A DNA stretch of 64,000 nt from assembly GCA_017591395.1 (NCBI GenBank), contig WEDG01005302.1, forward strand, positions 69,501-133,500, written 5' to 3'. The notes under the pieces were generated by a model. The model saw only the letters and a program-made list of their open reading frames with translations, was not told the origin of the DNA and did not search any database. Every line of letters begins with the position of its first letter. The stretch's first letter is position 1. The translations under genes and the position numbers were made by a program. Shown piece after piece: positions 10,576 to 23,049 of this stretch. Source of the stretch: Schistocephalus solidus (Eukaryota; Platyhelminthes; Cestoda; Diphyllobothriidea; Diphyllobothriidae).

Positions 10576-11170
10576 TTTAATATATATTTTATTTAATATA
10601 TTAAATAACGCATATAAATTTTTCTTAATAAACTGACCTAAACTAGCATTTTCGTTCGGCTAAATATTCGTTCGTGTTTAATTAAGCTAATCGGTTTACT
10701 TCCCTTTCAACTCGTTTCTAAACTTTTGTGAACATGTCTCGTTTAGTTCTGCTTGATTTTCACTTGTACTTAATGTTACCAAGTTTACCGACGCGGTTTT
10801 ACCTGATTGGATTTATTCCTTATATAGCTGCCCCACTTTCCACTTTTTCTAGACTATGATGCAATACAGGCCTTGGGTATACATACCTGCGGAGATTTCA
10901 GCGAATGCGAACACCATATTAATTAGCATTTATTTTTAAATATTAACGGTGCACTTCTTCTAATTCGGAACTTTAACAGCGCTCGTGCTTTCCCGCGTTT
11001 AATAACGAAAATGGTTCTGGGTTATATGTAGCGTTATCCGGTAAGAGGTGGTGACCAAGTTGCGGTTTTGAGTATGGTTGAGGAAAACATACCACGATTC
11101 TTTATTTTCCAACATTCTCAAAACTTAAATGCGCAAAACCTTTATGTCAAGGGAAAGGAAATAAGACTAT

Positions 11171-11208
11171 ATGGCGGATTCTACTCTTGAAGGAGTAGAA
11201 TCCGCCAT
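11171..11208. repeat. Perfect hairpin, 16-bp arms, 6-nt loop
   Basis: ATGGCGGATTCTACTC at 11171-11186 is exactly complementary to 11193-11208, with loop TTGAAG. No T-run follows and no gene is adjacent. It could be a folded RNA, a small palindromic repeat, or chance. Confidence 0.75.
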
Positions 11209-12327
11209 TACCTTTATTACGGTAGACCTCCAACTGCCACAGTTTCAATTGGAAAGTTAACTTTTCAATACAGAGGACTGAACAGAAACACCATTGTAGA
11301 ATAGGTTACTGTGGGATTAAGTACAAAAGCGAAGTCTGTGGAGGCTGTTTTACCTCGTTCAGAGCTAAACAAGTTGTTGTTTCTGACAGGAGACCACTGG
11401 GCTAGCTTTTCTTTTCTTCTGATCGTCGGAAAAGGATGCAACTGTTCATTAGAAAAGCCTGATGAACATGACGCACAGCCAGCGATAGGAGACGAGGCGA
11501 AACTCTCCTGTGTGTCCGCGATCATGCATAAAGTTTTAAGCATCCACCTTGAAACACATTTCTGTGCTTGGCGCTAACATGGGTTATGTCGCTCAACTTA
11601 TTACTCGGCCCATTTTCCATAACCAGGATAGTAGCCTCTGCTGTCTTGCACGAGGACTTCGGATTTGTCGGCCTGTGTGCGGAGAGTGATAATGTTGACC
11701 ATCTGGGCACAATCCATGCCAGTCACGCGAATGACCGTTGGCGGATTGCTCCTGTGGGGACTACCGAAGGACTCAGCTAGTCACAGAACAAACCGTAGGA
11801 TGACTACAGTCTTTATGCAAAGCTTGACCTTTTTCTTTGGATTTATTTAATCAACCCCTTGGGTACTTTCCGGTGACCTGTTTTCCTTCACAAATCAAAC
11901 GTTGCCTTCATTTTCGCCCCACGGTTGTTCAATAATTTCTCGAAATTGACATAACTCCCTTTTTGGAAACAGGAAGTTCTGGATTACCTGACTGACACCG
12001 TCTGGTCTTTGTCGCATCACTGAGATGTGCACCCACACGTCCACGTTGTTTGGTCGTGTCTTGCATGTGATATCCCAAAGTATGAGCTATTTAAACCTAA
12101 AATTTCCTAGGGTTCTGCCTTTCTTCATCCGTCCATACTGATTTACAAAGGCACTTTCTAAATCCAAGGATCCACAATCTATTACGAAAGCTCGTGTCAC
12201 AATCTGAACCGACCTTGATTCATCGCCCAAAATTTCGTGCTGAAAAAGCCCCGGAAATAAAGCTCCTTTCCGACTCAGAATTACAGGCGGTAATGTTGGT
12301 TTCTTGTGTTCGAATTCTTTAAAATAG

Positions 12328-15300
12328 ATAAAAGCGTTCTCGAAAGCCCTAACGGCGCAGAAACTACAAATGCCCCCAGTTATGAATCCACGGGTGGACA
12401 ACTTAGAGGACAACATAATTGTGAGGGATCCCCATCTTTGTGGACTTATTCCGGGAAATCAAAAGCTTGTTTTTGTGGATATTGGTTTGGAGTCCACGCG
12501 ACGGCGACGCCTTATGGTTGTTCGTGAGGCTGACGGAACTCTTCGTCACGCGAACGCATTCGAGAGAGATCGTCTGAACCAAGTGTATTTCCCATTGCCA
12601 GGTAGACGATTGCGTGTCCCATCCATGCTTCGGACCCCCAACTTCGAGGTACGTATATTTTTTAAGTTCATGCTTTTCGTAAGTGCCCACGAAAAATTCA
12701 TTGTTTCGTTTAACGCCAGCCAACGACAAAATACAGTTGTAATTATAGAAAATAAAAAGTTATTGTCGGATATTTTCTTTTTGCCGGGGTTAAGCATAAC
12801 ATTTGGAAGCAGATCGATTTGTTTACGAGGTGGGCATTGCCGTTCGACATCGAACTCACGCTATGTCCCATTGCTATACTAGTCTGATTAACGCCAACCA
12901 AAAATCCGAAGTGTATTACGACGGAGATCTTCATCGCATGTGATTACTGGACCTCGCATGCAACTATCCACCGGGCTGACAGAGTATTGTACGATGTAGA
13001 AGCTTTATTAAAACTGAAGTTCGTGGCTGGCCCCCTTGCTCTGTCAGATGGTTGCGTTGATTCACTGTAGTTGACTGTTGGTATCAGTTTATACTGATCA
13101 ACATGCATAAAGGCAGTAAATCTTACTATTAAAAGTTCTGTTATAATCTTGCTCACATAAGATGGCGTAATTAACAGTAAATTAGGTACTGTGCGTTTAT
13201 GTTCCCTGGTATAAATAGGCCATTTTTGCTGATCTCCGACAAATACCACCATTTAGAAACCTCTTATTTGGGATCTGGCGCTTTTTGCAGATTCGGGCTC
13301 ACTGTACCGAGTTGTATTCTCTGTTTGTTTCTCAATACTGCGGCGCTTTTCAAACCTATCCTACTTTTCACGTTCGAAAATCCTTTGAAGTCATGGCATG
13401 TCGTGGGTTAAATTCTTCATACATCGGCCTTTGCTAGATCTTTTCCATGTCTTGTTTTGCCTAAACTGTTTTTCGGCTTGTTTATTCGTTACTATAGCAG
13501 CTTCCAAAAACTGACAGTTAATCTTTCTATTCTCATAAGGCCTCACTTAGGTCCGGACGTCATGAGTACATACTGGATCGCTTGCTGATCCAGTTCGAGC
13601 CCGACGATCCTGAGTACATTCGACTTTGTCACGCTGTTTATGATGACGCAGAGGCACGCATCTGGAGTTACTATAACACTGAAAATACTAACGTGTCTCT
13701 CTCTACACCTGCTAACGAGCCCGAGCCCACGAAACATGTGGTAACGCGATTGAGGTCAACTCGGCACTACGGTCCCTTCGCTCTTTACGTTATCGCTGCG
13801 CTTGGGCGGCCAGAAAGTTTGCTGCAAGAGGCGTTGTCACACCAGGCTTTTGATACTACAGAGCACATCCTCCACCTTACTTGCTTATTACAACCTCAGT
13901 CGAAAGCTTCAAAAGCTCTTCAAAAGCGTCACAACTTTCCATCATGCTTGGGTCTTGATGATAACGACGAACTGGAGTCTATATCAAAGCGACATATTGA
14001 GCTTACTTTAGAATTGGCTCAGGTACGCGTTGCTATTGTTATCTTTGGCATTTTCTTCCGTCTTCCAGCCTTGCTAATGTTCCGCCCTTGTCGAAATATT
14101 TGCGGATTTCAACTTTGGCGTAAAATGTCACATTTGCTGCCAATGTATCACATCTCTCCACATTTTCACAGAACGTACTGAGTAAAGAACTAAATTTGTC
14201 AGTCAAAGGCTATTATTAATCTTCTATTATATTTTGCTATCTATCCCATTGAGAGAAGATCAGAAAGCCATTAGTCCGAAAACATCTGTTAAAATCAATG
14301 TTCTCATTGAAACCTTTCGCAAGCTAAAGGGCTGTTTTTCTGTTCTGTGCAGTATATGATGTGATTCTTCAAAGGGCTTAAAGATAGTTTGAGCTATCTT
14401 CAGTCAATTGTTCAAGTTGCATTTATATTGTCTTGTTTCACTGCGCACTTATGCTATCTCATGCTGTCTAGAAGTGATATGGTTTGCTTTTTAATTTGGA
14501 ATTTTTTAGCTTCTGTTGAACTGTTTCCGTGGGTACCTTGATCGCTCCGTCGCCTATTCTTATTGGCAGTATCTCACTTCTTGGCCATAAGTAGTTGACG
14601 CCATTTTAACAAATTCCCCTGGACTGCTTTTCAACCAAGCATAATTCTCAAAACTCGGGAATGGCTTGGATTTAAATCGTACAATTAAACTGATAGTTGA
14701 TATTACCAGTTCCAAATAGGTTTTATTAGAATGAGCGTGTTTATCGGAAAGCATTGGTTCTTTTACTAACCCCGGCCTAACAGACTACAGTGTGAACTTA
14801 AATGCATAGGTCACCGCAGTCATATGTCAATACTACGTCTCTGTAACTTTAACTGAGTGCCTATAAGTAAGCTTATATCAAAGTCTAAGAGCCTCTAAAA
14901 GGATGAATATTGCCGGAAAAAGACAAAGGAGACTAGAATGCCCATTTCGGGCTTATTAGCCGTCGTCAGCCAGTCATACCCAACCCCAGGTGGTGTATCA
15001 CCCGAGGATCGCACTCGTGATCCGTTGATCAAAATTCCGACGCTCTAACCATTGAGCCACGGGCTCGTTGTCTTGCCGCTTTAGATCTGGAATATTGATT
15101 TGCATTCGTCGAGGAACGCTCACCGATCGCTCACTCGTTCTGCTCTACCTTGAGGCTCACTCTCGAGCCCCGCCAGCAGCCGCACAATGGCTAGTATTAG
15201 AATAGGCCGTTCAATATTGCCGGCAAAGACAAGGGGGACAGCCTATTATACTACTAGCCGCTGTGCGACTGCTGGCGGGGTTCGAGAGTGAGCCTCAAGG

Positions 15301-16634
15301 TAGAGCGGAATGAGTGAGTTCCGTTAGCAAACAGTGAGCTTTCATCAACGAATGCAAGTCAATATTTCCGATCTAAAGCGGCAAGACAACGAGCCCGTGG
15401 CTCAATGATTAGAACGTTGGACTTCTGATCAACGGATCACGATTTCGATCCTCGGGTGTTACACCACCTGGGGTTGCTTGACAGACTGACGACGACTAAT
15501 AAGCCAACAATGACAATTCCAGTCTCCCTTGTCTTTGCCGGCAATATTAATCTGCCTATTTTACTAGTAGCCGCTGTGCGGCTGCTGGCAGGGCTCTAGA
15601 GTCAGCCTCAAGGGCAGAGCGGAACGAGTGAGTTCCGATCGGTGAGCGTTCATCAGCTAATGCAAATACGACTAAATGATTTCAGGGTCGATTACTTTCC
15701 ATTAAGCTATGCCTACCTGTTCATATGGGAACTTTTTGCTTCAACACTGGGTTCTCCGTTGTTTGCTGTCTACCATGTGCTTTATGAACATGAGTAGATT
15801 GTATGTACCAGAATAAATGGCCAGTATCGCTCTTTTATGTTTCTGCCACGATAGCAGTTAGAGCGTTGTGAATGACGATGTCAACTGTGTGTCCCACAAA
15901 AAGATAAACCCGGGAACAGTAACTTGCACCGCATCTACTGTAAACGCCTTCAAAACTACCTGGAGCCTTATTTATATTTCTATTTGTCTACTAGGCCCCT
16001 TTTTATCATCTGGCTCTAAAACTAAGGCCTTACCTTCTCACTTGTGGTTGAGTTCTGACAGTCGATTAGGTTACTGTACTCTGCTCATACGGTAACTGGT
16101 GAATTATATAGGACCATGGCTAAACAATCCATAATACTGTCAGACGTCATCTGACAGTACTGGTTTGAACAGAGCTCTCGTCATTTAATTTATCTTTTGC
16201 TTGAGGAACCCTGTGCACTCCATGGCTCTAGACCATTTACGTTTAATAAAGCGACGTTTGAAAAATAGACCACTATTTTCTAAGCCCTTTGCATCGCGGC
16301 ACGCGCTAAATTTGCTCGCATATTGGCACAGTGTAGCACTGTCGGCTTCCGGACAAATGAATGTGCCACAAATATTGGACACATGTAACCGTCAATGTAT
16401 TGTCAATCGCACTGGCGGTATTCTCAAGTTTATTTTCAACACCTATAGTTAATAAACCGATTTCTTTCGAAGCAATTCGTTCGAAACCCTTGAGCGTTCC
16501 TAATTTTTTCCTTTCAGACCTTTATTGACAGTTCCAATCTCGCACCAGAAAAGAAAACACAGCTCGAGTTGACGTTAATGCAATGTCGACAGTCTTCGCA
16601 GTCTGAGCCGTCGATAGAGGCTTCCGTTTTGTGA
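12328..16634 (+). CDS. MRPS22: Mitochondrial small ribosomal subunit protein mS22 (N-terminal exon(s) not found)
   Basis: Component of the mitochondrial small ribosomal subunit; mS22 is specific to mitochondrial ribosomes. Three exons are supported: 12328-12648, 13540-14022 and 16518-16634 (TGA 16632-16634). All junctions are phase 0 and GT-AG. The first reads ALTAQKLQMPPVMNPRV, then KLVFVDIGLESTRRR, LMVVREADGTLRHAN and RDRLNQVYFPLPGR. The second reads YILDRLLIQFEPDDPEYIRL, then RLRSTRHYGPFALYVIAA, then HIELTLELAQ. These match the mS22 landmarks MPPV, VVRE-GTLR, VYFP--GR, FEPD--EYI and LRSTR-fG. The last exon adds 38 residues. AATAAA at 16669-16674 is a fitting 3' end. The N-terminal targeting region should lie in exon(s) upstream that I could not identify. 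About 306 residues are visible. An insertion of about 25 residues (TPANEPEPTKH) precedes LRSTR. Confidence 0.9.
14901..15210 (-). repeat. tRNA-derived SINE, family A, copy 1
   Basis: Read on the minus strand, 15068-14998 is a tRNA-like head (GCCCGTGGCTCAATGGTTAG as box A; box B-like CGAGTGCGATCCTCGG). A body follows that ends CTTTGTCTTTTTCCGGCAAT. It lies in the last MRPS22 intron and forms an inverted pair with the next copy. Confidence 0.75.
15241..15548 (+). repeat. tRNA-derived SINE, family A, copy 2 (inverted partner)
   Basis: Same unit as copy 1 on the opposite strand: 5' part CTAGCCGCTGTGCGACTG, tRNA-like head at 15391-15460 with box B-like ATTTCGATCCTCGG, tail CTTGTCTTTGCCGGCAATAT. 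A 30-base minus-oriented tail fragment of the family lies between the copies (about 15212-15240). A transcript across both could fold into a long hairpin. Confidence 0.75.
15549..15668 (+). repeat. tRNA-derived SINE, family A, copy 3 (5' part only)
   Basis: Follows copy 2 directly, head to tail, and repeats its first 110 or so bases (AGCCGCTGTGCGGCTGCTGG, then GAGCGTTCATCAGC). It stops before the tRNA-like head. Confidence 0.7.
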
Positions 16635-16668
16635 CCTCACTGTCTTTCTCCGTCATAGGACCTGTATC

Positions 16669-16674
16669 AATAAA
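16669..16674 (+). terminator. Polyadenylation signal of MRPS22
   Basis: AATAAA, 35 nt after the stop codon of the terminal exon. Confidence 0.6.
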
Positions 16675-16689
16675 TATGTTCTTTTAAGA

Positions 16690-17930
16690 TTTGTCACTCT
16701 TCTCTTTTTCTTGTTTATTGCTTTTTGCACTTTTTCTCTGTTTTATGGTTGTTAAGCGGACTCCATTCGTAATAACCCGTGTTCTCATTAAGTTGCATTT
16801 TTACATAATTGGTAGCCTTCCCTGTAAGTTCTACGTCTTCTTAGGAGAAGTAACTCGAAGTCGTTTCCTTTGCTTCTGATTTCCTTAACTGAACATGTCT
16901 CAGGCAGGCATGTATATTTTCTTATCCCTAAAGAAATGTTACCTAAAATTATATGCCTTTTACCGGTCATCATCACGTAACCTTTTTGTCAGTTATTGTG
17001 TTAAAAAAGGTCGAATCGGTCGACTTCCGTCCTGGGCTTAGCACGACTACTGACGTACGCGGTCGTCTTGACGAGAATTATTTGTCCCGGCAGTGTTTCG
17101 CATCTGAAGTTGTCAGCTTTAACTCGCACTGGTTACGCAGTCGTTAGTTTAAGTTCTGCTTGTGTGCATTCTCATTTCCTCTTTCACTGTGCGTGCAACT
17201 AGTGTTCTGTTCATTCCAATTTGCATTTTGTTTAGATTGTGTGACAAAGCACCCAGACCGTACGTTCTCTTTTAGCCCCATGCCTTTAGTTCTGGTTGGT
17301 CAACTTTCCTCGGTTTCCATTGTTCAGAAACTCAAACATATGGATCATGTGAGAGGAAAATCACACATGAATATTGCTCGGTAATCCGTTTTACTCTTAG
17401 CTTAGAATGTGGACCTTCAGCGTTTCCTGGGTTGTTCGGTCTAGTGTCGTCACTGGAGGACTCATAACGCCAAGCGATCAGATGCTTGTAGCAAGGTCGT
17501 AGCAATGGTCATTTGTGGCTTATTCGCGGCTTAACTGTCACCACTGATTTCTCGTCGCCGTAACCTTGCTGAGGACTCGAGGAATAAGTAAGCTCCCGTC
17601 TTCCGTCAGACAATCAGGGTGGATGCGTGATGCCGTTCCATCGTGACTAAATATTATAAATCGCGCCTGGCAGGACTTGGGCCTTTCTCTCGGTGGCAAG
17701 CGTTTGGTAAACTGGCCACATGGACCGGAACTGCATCTTCGGGTTTACTCAGTCTGGAATTTCCATATGGCTAACTGCTGAGGGCGTCTAAGCTAAAAAT
17801 GACCATTGCAGTCCCCGTTTTCTTTATGGTCAATAATTGACAATATTTAGAATCATATTAGTTTAACTCTTCCTATAAGAATGGTACCGTCTTATCTACT
17901 GCTTCTTTTGAATTCTCCTCCTTATTCTTT
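16690..17930. other. Intergenic region, MRPS22 to PTPMT1
   Basis: No supported coding exon. The first coding exon of PTPMT1, with its ATG, should lie here because the first recognisable exon has no in-frame ATG before its block of similarity. I could not choose a candidate. Confidence 0.4.
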
Positions 17931-17939
17931 TTGACATAG

Positions 17940-20900
17940 TTTAATCAACTCGTGAAAGAGGCGAAATTCTATATTTCGCTGGCCTACGGCGCCTCCGCCT
18001 ACTTGCTAGGTGCGCGCACGTGGTATGACCGGATTTCAGATCATCTTATCCTGGGTGGTCTACCCGTGCTGTCTAAATGGGACGAGGTCCAGAAGAGGGA
18101 AACGATCACGCACGTGGTCAGTTTGCTCGAGCCTTTTGAAGTAAAATTCTTTGTTCTTGGCCCCGCAGAAGCTGCCTCCCGCGGTCTTAAATACCTGTCC
18201 CTGCCCGTAGCTGATTTCTCAGGTGTTCCGACGACAAGTCAGGCAAGTTGGGCTCGCGGATAACACTCTTTATCTCTAATTGCAAATTGGTCCCCCACTG
18301 CTTACTCTTAACCCGCAAAACTTCCAAAGAAAATGCTTGCCTGGAGTATCAAATTTGCATCACTTCTTTGTGTACGTTGACACTTTGGGCCGATAGTGCC
18401 TACATCGTGATCGACCGCAGCCCAAGTCATTTTAGCAGTTGCTTTATGCGTGGGTTGATGATCTAGTGGTAGTTTTAATGTATGTGCGATTCCTAAAAGT
18501 ACAGGACTAACTGGGACAGTCAAAAGGCTTCACTTTATAGGATCGGAAATCTTGGAGATAGTCACCCCTTAATGTTATGACGGGCTTATTGATCTCCGAC
18601 GAGGTCGGTGTTTGACCGTAACCCATGGGTAAAATTAAGACATATTGTTATTGTGCTGGCACTCATCTGGTTTGTCCCCCGTTCTCTGACGGGGTTTAGC
18701 TTTTAGTTATTACGGAGTTGTCCGACAAGGGTGGATCGGGACAGACAGCTACGGCCATTGTGAGGTAGAGTGGGCACAGTTTCGTCGGCGATGATGCTGT
18801 TCTTCCGATTGTTGCGCGAGTGTTATCACTTACAGTAGACTCTTATCTCATAAATTGTCAACCGAAATTATGAAATGTGTTTTCGATTCGAACAAATTAC
18901 TTGAGTAGGATTGTCGTATTGCTTATAATGCAGCATAACCTCAGGCTATTTCAGTCACGGTAGGATGCCAGCTTTTGGAAGAGCTTTGTTCTAATTACCT
19001 GCATAAATTATACTGTAAAAATAGCTACTTAAGTAGTGTAAAATTTTCTAATTGATACGATTTAATTTCTAATTGGTTTTATAGAGAATATTATTTCTTG
19101 TGCTCGTTTGGTAGCAAATTACACTTAATTTGAAGGGGTATCTATCGCTTTTAAAACTTTCTAAATTGCCTAATAGTCTTGAATCCTACCGGCCGTTTCA
19201 CTTGAATTTAAGGTTTCCAAACTACATGCTTTACGCATTCTGTGTTAGGAAAAATCGCACATTTCCCTACGTTATAAGGAAAAGTTCGTACTGTTCTCAT
19301 AAAACTTTGCAATTAACTTGGATCATGTTGTATACCTTATAGGCAACATTACTAAATTGGCAGATACGATCTATTATGAATAAAAATTTCGCAGTCTTAA
19401 AAAACAATTGTAAACATTTTAAAGCCGAAAGATGCTCCTCCTTAAAGTATGCAATTTGAAGATGTAATTTTCTACCAAATGCGCACAAGAAAGAACATTT
19501 TTGTTCATATTTTCTATAAAATATATTTGAATTTATAAGAGCACCTAAAATCACTTAGAGAAATGCAAACTTTTTAAGTAGCCACTTGTTACAGTGTTTT
19601 TTTGCAAGCGGTCAAAAAGTTTGTTAAAAAGCCAGCATCATACCGTGACTGAAATATCTTAGGACTAGTCTGCAGGATAATCAATACGACAATCTAGCTT
19701 AAATACTGTGGTCGAATCGAAAACACATTTCAGAATTTCTTTTGAGATTTCATGTCATATTGAATCTAGTCCATGTTGCGACAAATACTCAGATGTCCAA
19801 CGAGCCCAGTCCTAACCTCGCATGCTCGGACAGGCTAACCTCTGTGCGGAAATTGTTCTTTTGGAGGCTATTTCGTCCTTTCTCAGCACTTGCTTCCTAG
19901 CTCATAATTTGACTGGTTTCAAAGGTTGCCACTACAGATTTCGCGGTGGGTTCTGATTGGGAGTTTCCAAGATTTCGTTATTACTTTTGAGACATTTAAG
20001 CGAATTCTTCACGGTGCCATTATATCGTTCCTTAGTCCCGAATGACGAGCATCTGCTGATGTTATTCCTGCAGATGGCCAGTAGTTCAGCGCAGGAGGTG
20101 ATAATCGACTTTAGCATTTTAAAGATATCAGAAATTCCTGTTGATTCCAAAGTGTGGGTGTCTTGAATTTGTTCTTGTCGTCTCGTCTTCAGCGTCCTTC
20201 GAAGGCACCTAATTTGGTAGCCGTTCCAAGTCCCCGGCCGTGCAGACAGCCCGTTTATTACTAACAAGATCATCATGTTGAACCTGCACGGATGATTAAA
20301 GTCTTCGAAGATGTAGTTTTAATCTTGTCGCTGATTTTAATGCCTCTTGAAATGATGCTTTTCAGATAATGAAGTTTGGCCGTTGCGCTGGGGTGATTGC
20401 ACACAAAACCAGTGAATTGTCCCTTAAATTCCCCTGTTAACCCTAGTCGGTGCATTAAAACCATTTTCTCTCTTTACTTTTAAGCCGGAATTGACGCATC
20501 CAAAGGCGAGAAAATTCACAATTTGATATATATGCCCTTCCGTTACGATGCCCTGTACACAGTCCGTGTTTATGAGGTTTTGTGACGGCCGCATGTGAAC
20601 ACAATATTAAATTGTTTTCCGTTTATTTCGATTCCCGGTTTTTCCTCACTATAGACATCCGTTAACATCACAGAAAACCCGAGAACGGACAGGCAGGCAT
20701 ATAGTCCTGTCCTATTTTAGCTGTCACGGCGAAGGGTTAGAGGGCTATCGTCAAATTTTACCCCTTAACTTCATTCAGTGTAACATTTCAACTCGTCATT
20801 GTCATTGCCACTTCAAATTGGCGTCCTCTCTCAGCTAATTTAATTCAAGTTTTGCTCCGTGGACTCATGAGCCCCGAATTTGGGCGCATCTCCCAAATAT

Positions 20901-21560
20901 GTCTTACCAGTGCCTTTAAAATACAGGGACCAAAATATATATGTATTTTTAAAAGGACTTGTAAACTTATTAAATCACGATGGTGGCTCTGGCCTAAGTT
21001 AGGACAATGCACTGTCGACGGCACCCACAGATCAGAAGGCTTTCTTCGTTTCCACTTCGGGCCTCTTCTAGGATTGTAGACATTTTGAAATTGAAATAGA
21101 TGTTTTCAAAAGACTAAGACGGGAATTGTCATTTCTACTTTGTCCATACCCTGGCAGCAGGACACTCGTCAATAGTTAACTTAAAACGACGTCCAAAGAA
21201 CTGCATACCTAGGATGCTTTGACAACATTCAGGTGCACTCGCATAGATATGGGGATGGTGTGTGCAGCGAGGCGAAAACGCACTTCAAAATTTCTTTTTG
21301 CATTTAGGTAGATGAAGGTATCGATTTTATTGATTCCTGCCGAAATTCGGGGTCAAGCGTCTACATTCACTGTAAGGCCGGCCGAACTCGCTCAGCTTTC
21401 CTAGTTACATGTTATTTCATGTCGCGTTACGGCCTCTCGCCCACAGAGTCCGTCGAGAGAATCCGGGCTAATCGAAAACACATCCTACTGCCTGATGTAC
21501 ACATGGAGGGCCTTCAGCGTTATCATCACATTCTACAGGAACGCCAGGCTTCCAGGACAG
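17940..21560 (+). CDS. PTPMT1: Mitochondrial phosphatidylglycerophosphate phosphatase (PTPMT1)
   Basis: Dual-specificity-type phosphatase of the inner mitochondrial membrane that removes phosphate from phosphatidylglycerophosphate in cardiolipin synthesis. The first recognisable exon (about 17940-18242) reads KEAKFYISLAYGAS, TWYDRISDHLILGGLPVLSK, ITHVVSLLEPFE and LSLPVADFSGVPTTSQ; the Asp of VADFSG is at the general-acid position. The second exon (21308-21560) has the P-loop HCKAGRTRS at 21368-21394 (Cys-x5-Arg complete), then YGLSPTESVERIRANR. The join is phase 0. The intron starts GC (CAG|GCAAGT) and ends TTTAG. The second exon ends phase 1 at ACAG|GTATGT. About 185 residues are visible, near the usual family length, so only a short terminal exon is missing. 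One candidate starts at 23033 (four codons, then TAA 23044-23046), with AATAAA at 23487. The N-terminal Met must come from an upstream exon. Confidence 0.88.
18864..19036 (+). repeat. Long inverted repeat, left arm
   Basis: Pairs imperfectly with 19570-19739. Shared blocks include GAAATGTGTTTTCGATTCGA, GATTGTCGTATTG and ATTTCAGTCACGGTA; an inner block contains CACTGTAA and GCTACTTAA. It lies in the PTPMT1 intron. Confidence 0.75.
19570..19739 (-). repeat. Long inverted repeat, right arm
   Basis: Reverse complement of the left arm with scattered differences. About 530 bases lie between the arms, without a recognisable gene. This fits a non-autonomous DNA transposon with long terminal inverted repeats, or two SINE-like copies facing each other. 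Confidence 0.75.
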
Positions 21561-23049
21561 GTATGTGTCATGTTTGACCGATTTTAGCTACCGAATACCA
21601 TAGTTAATCTTTCATGCAATGCGAGAGGGAGGTTACCAGTAAGATACATTACCCTGAAAGCGATGAGACTGTCGTAAAATGAGTATGCTTGACGCTTACT
21701 GTGGAAGTTATTTGGATTTTTCTGTGTCGTAAGACTTGTCCATAGATGTCAACTAATGACATAAAGCGATACTTTCAGCTGCGGTTGCAGCCGACTTATT
21801 TTACCAAAATCATACCAATGACTAGTGCACACAGCAGGACCAAAGGGGGTCTTTCGAGTTCGAGTCGGTCGTTGTTCCCTGTGACTCAGTTTACCGTCAA
21901 GAAATAATGTATGACGATTTCAAAATTATTCCTCTACGATCGCGGGCCCTTAAAGTCGAATTGAAATATTTATTATAGGCCAAACTATGCGTGTTTGCCT
22001 TGTTTTGCCCTGGAGCTTCAGGCTGTAGCCTTTGCAGCTGGTCTCGTAGCAAGGATATATCACTGGTAAGAAATGTTATTACGAATACACGGGGTATTAG
22101 GGAGACTTTTTCTGACATTGTTTGTAGTTTGCCAGTCAAGTAGAAAAGAAGTTAAATTTCGTCGTTCAAGCATTTTCGTTTGTAATAAGCTTACTTCCTT
22201 GAGAGTTATTTCCTGTCACCTATCTTCTGCCAATTTTAATTTGTTTTTGACCATCCTGCCGACAGTCTTTATAGAGTGCGTTTATTCAGTTTACTTGGTA
22301 AGGATACTAGGCACTGCCTTTGAAAACCCTATTGTTTACATGCCGGTTCGTTTGATACAACTGTACACAGAGAAAACATAATTGTCACCATTAAAATAGT
22401 ACTCACATTATTTGAGTAACATTTTTTTGGGGTCAATGAAGTATTGAGCTCAGGTCGAGACTCCCGAGAGAAAACAGGGGACATATTTACTCATCCAGGC
22501 GTTTCTTGAAGAACTACAAGAACGTTGCCTCCATGACTGTGGGAGATCATTCCATTTATTTACTATCTTTTGCGTGAATATTTCAGAGCGAAGGTTCAGC
22601 CTGAACGTTTTTATGCGTAGCTTCGAGTATCCACGAAGATTCGGTGACTTTCTCCGAAATTCCTATTTTCAGTGTTGCTATTATAACCCTTACTTTCCGG
22701 ACTCAGTTTTAACTTAACACCACCACAGTGCTTGTTTATTCAAAAACAATTTAACTTTCCCATGATACCGTTTGTTTTTTTTTCGAAAAATCTTAATTTT
22801 ATCTTAGTATGTCTTCTAGCTGCTGGTATCCCATAATTTTTTTACCAACTTTTCTGTTTCCTTTTTAGATTGAATTTCTCCAGCTCTCGTGCTGCGCTAG
22901 TAAATCAACTGAAGAATACGTTTTTTATTCTATTTTCCTGTATCTGGTAGACATTATTTTTGTCGGGCGCTCACATAAATACAGACTGCTGTTTATCACG
23001 GTCCCTGTTCTTTCATCCATTTTATCTTACAGCGGTTGCTGTGTAAACA

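Noticed and set aside
12087..12416. 109-codon minus-strand open frame
   Set aside because: It lies antisense to the well-supported MRPS22 exon and has no similarity.
12360..12420. ATG at 12370 as the start of MRPS22
   Set aside because: The family has a conserved Ala/Lys helix just before MPPV, and the frame continues upstream to an acceptor at 12327, so the ATG is internal.
15391..15460. tRNA gene
   Set aside because: Box A and B-like sequences are present, but the acceptor stem does not close and the same unit recurs three more times with a long tail, so it is a SINE.
20511..20760. Possible exon between the PTPMT1 exons
   Set aside because: The protein similarity is continuous from 18242 to 21308; nothing is missing.
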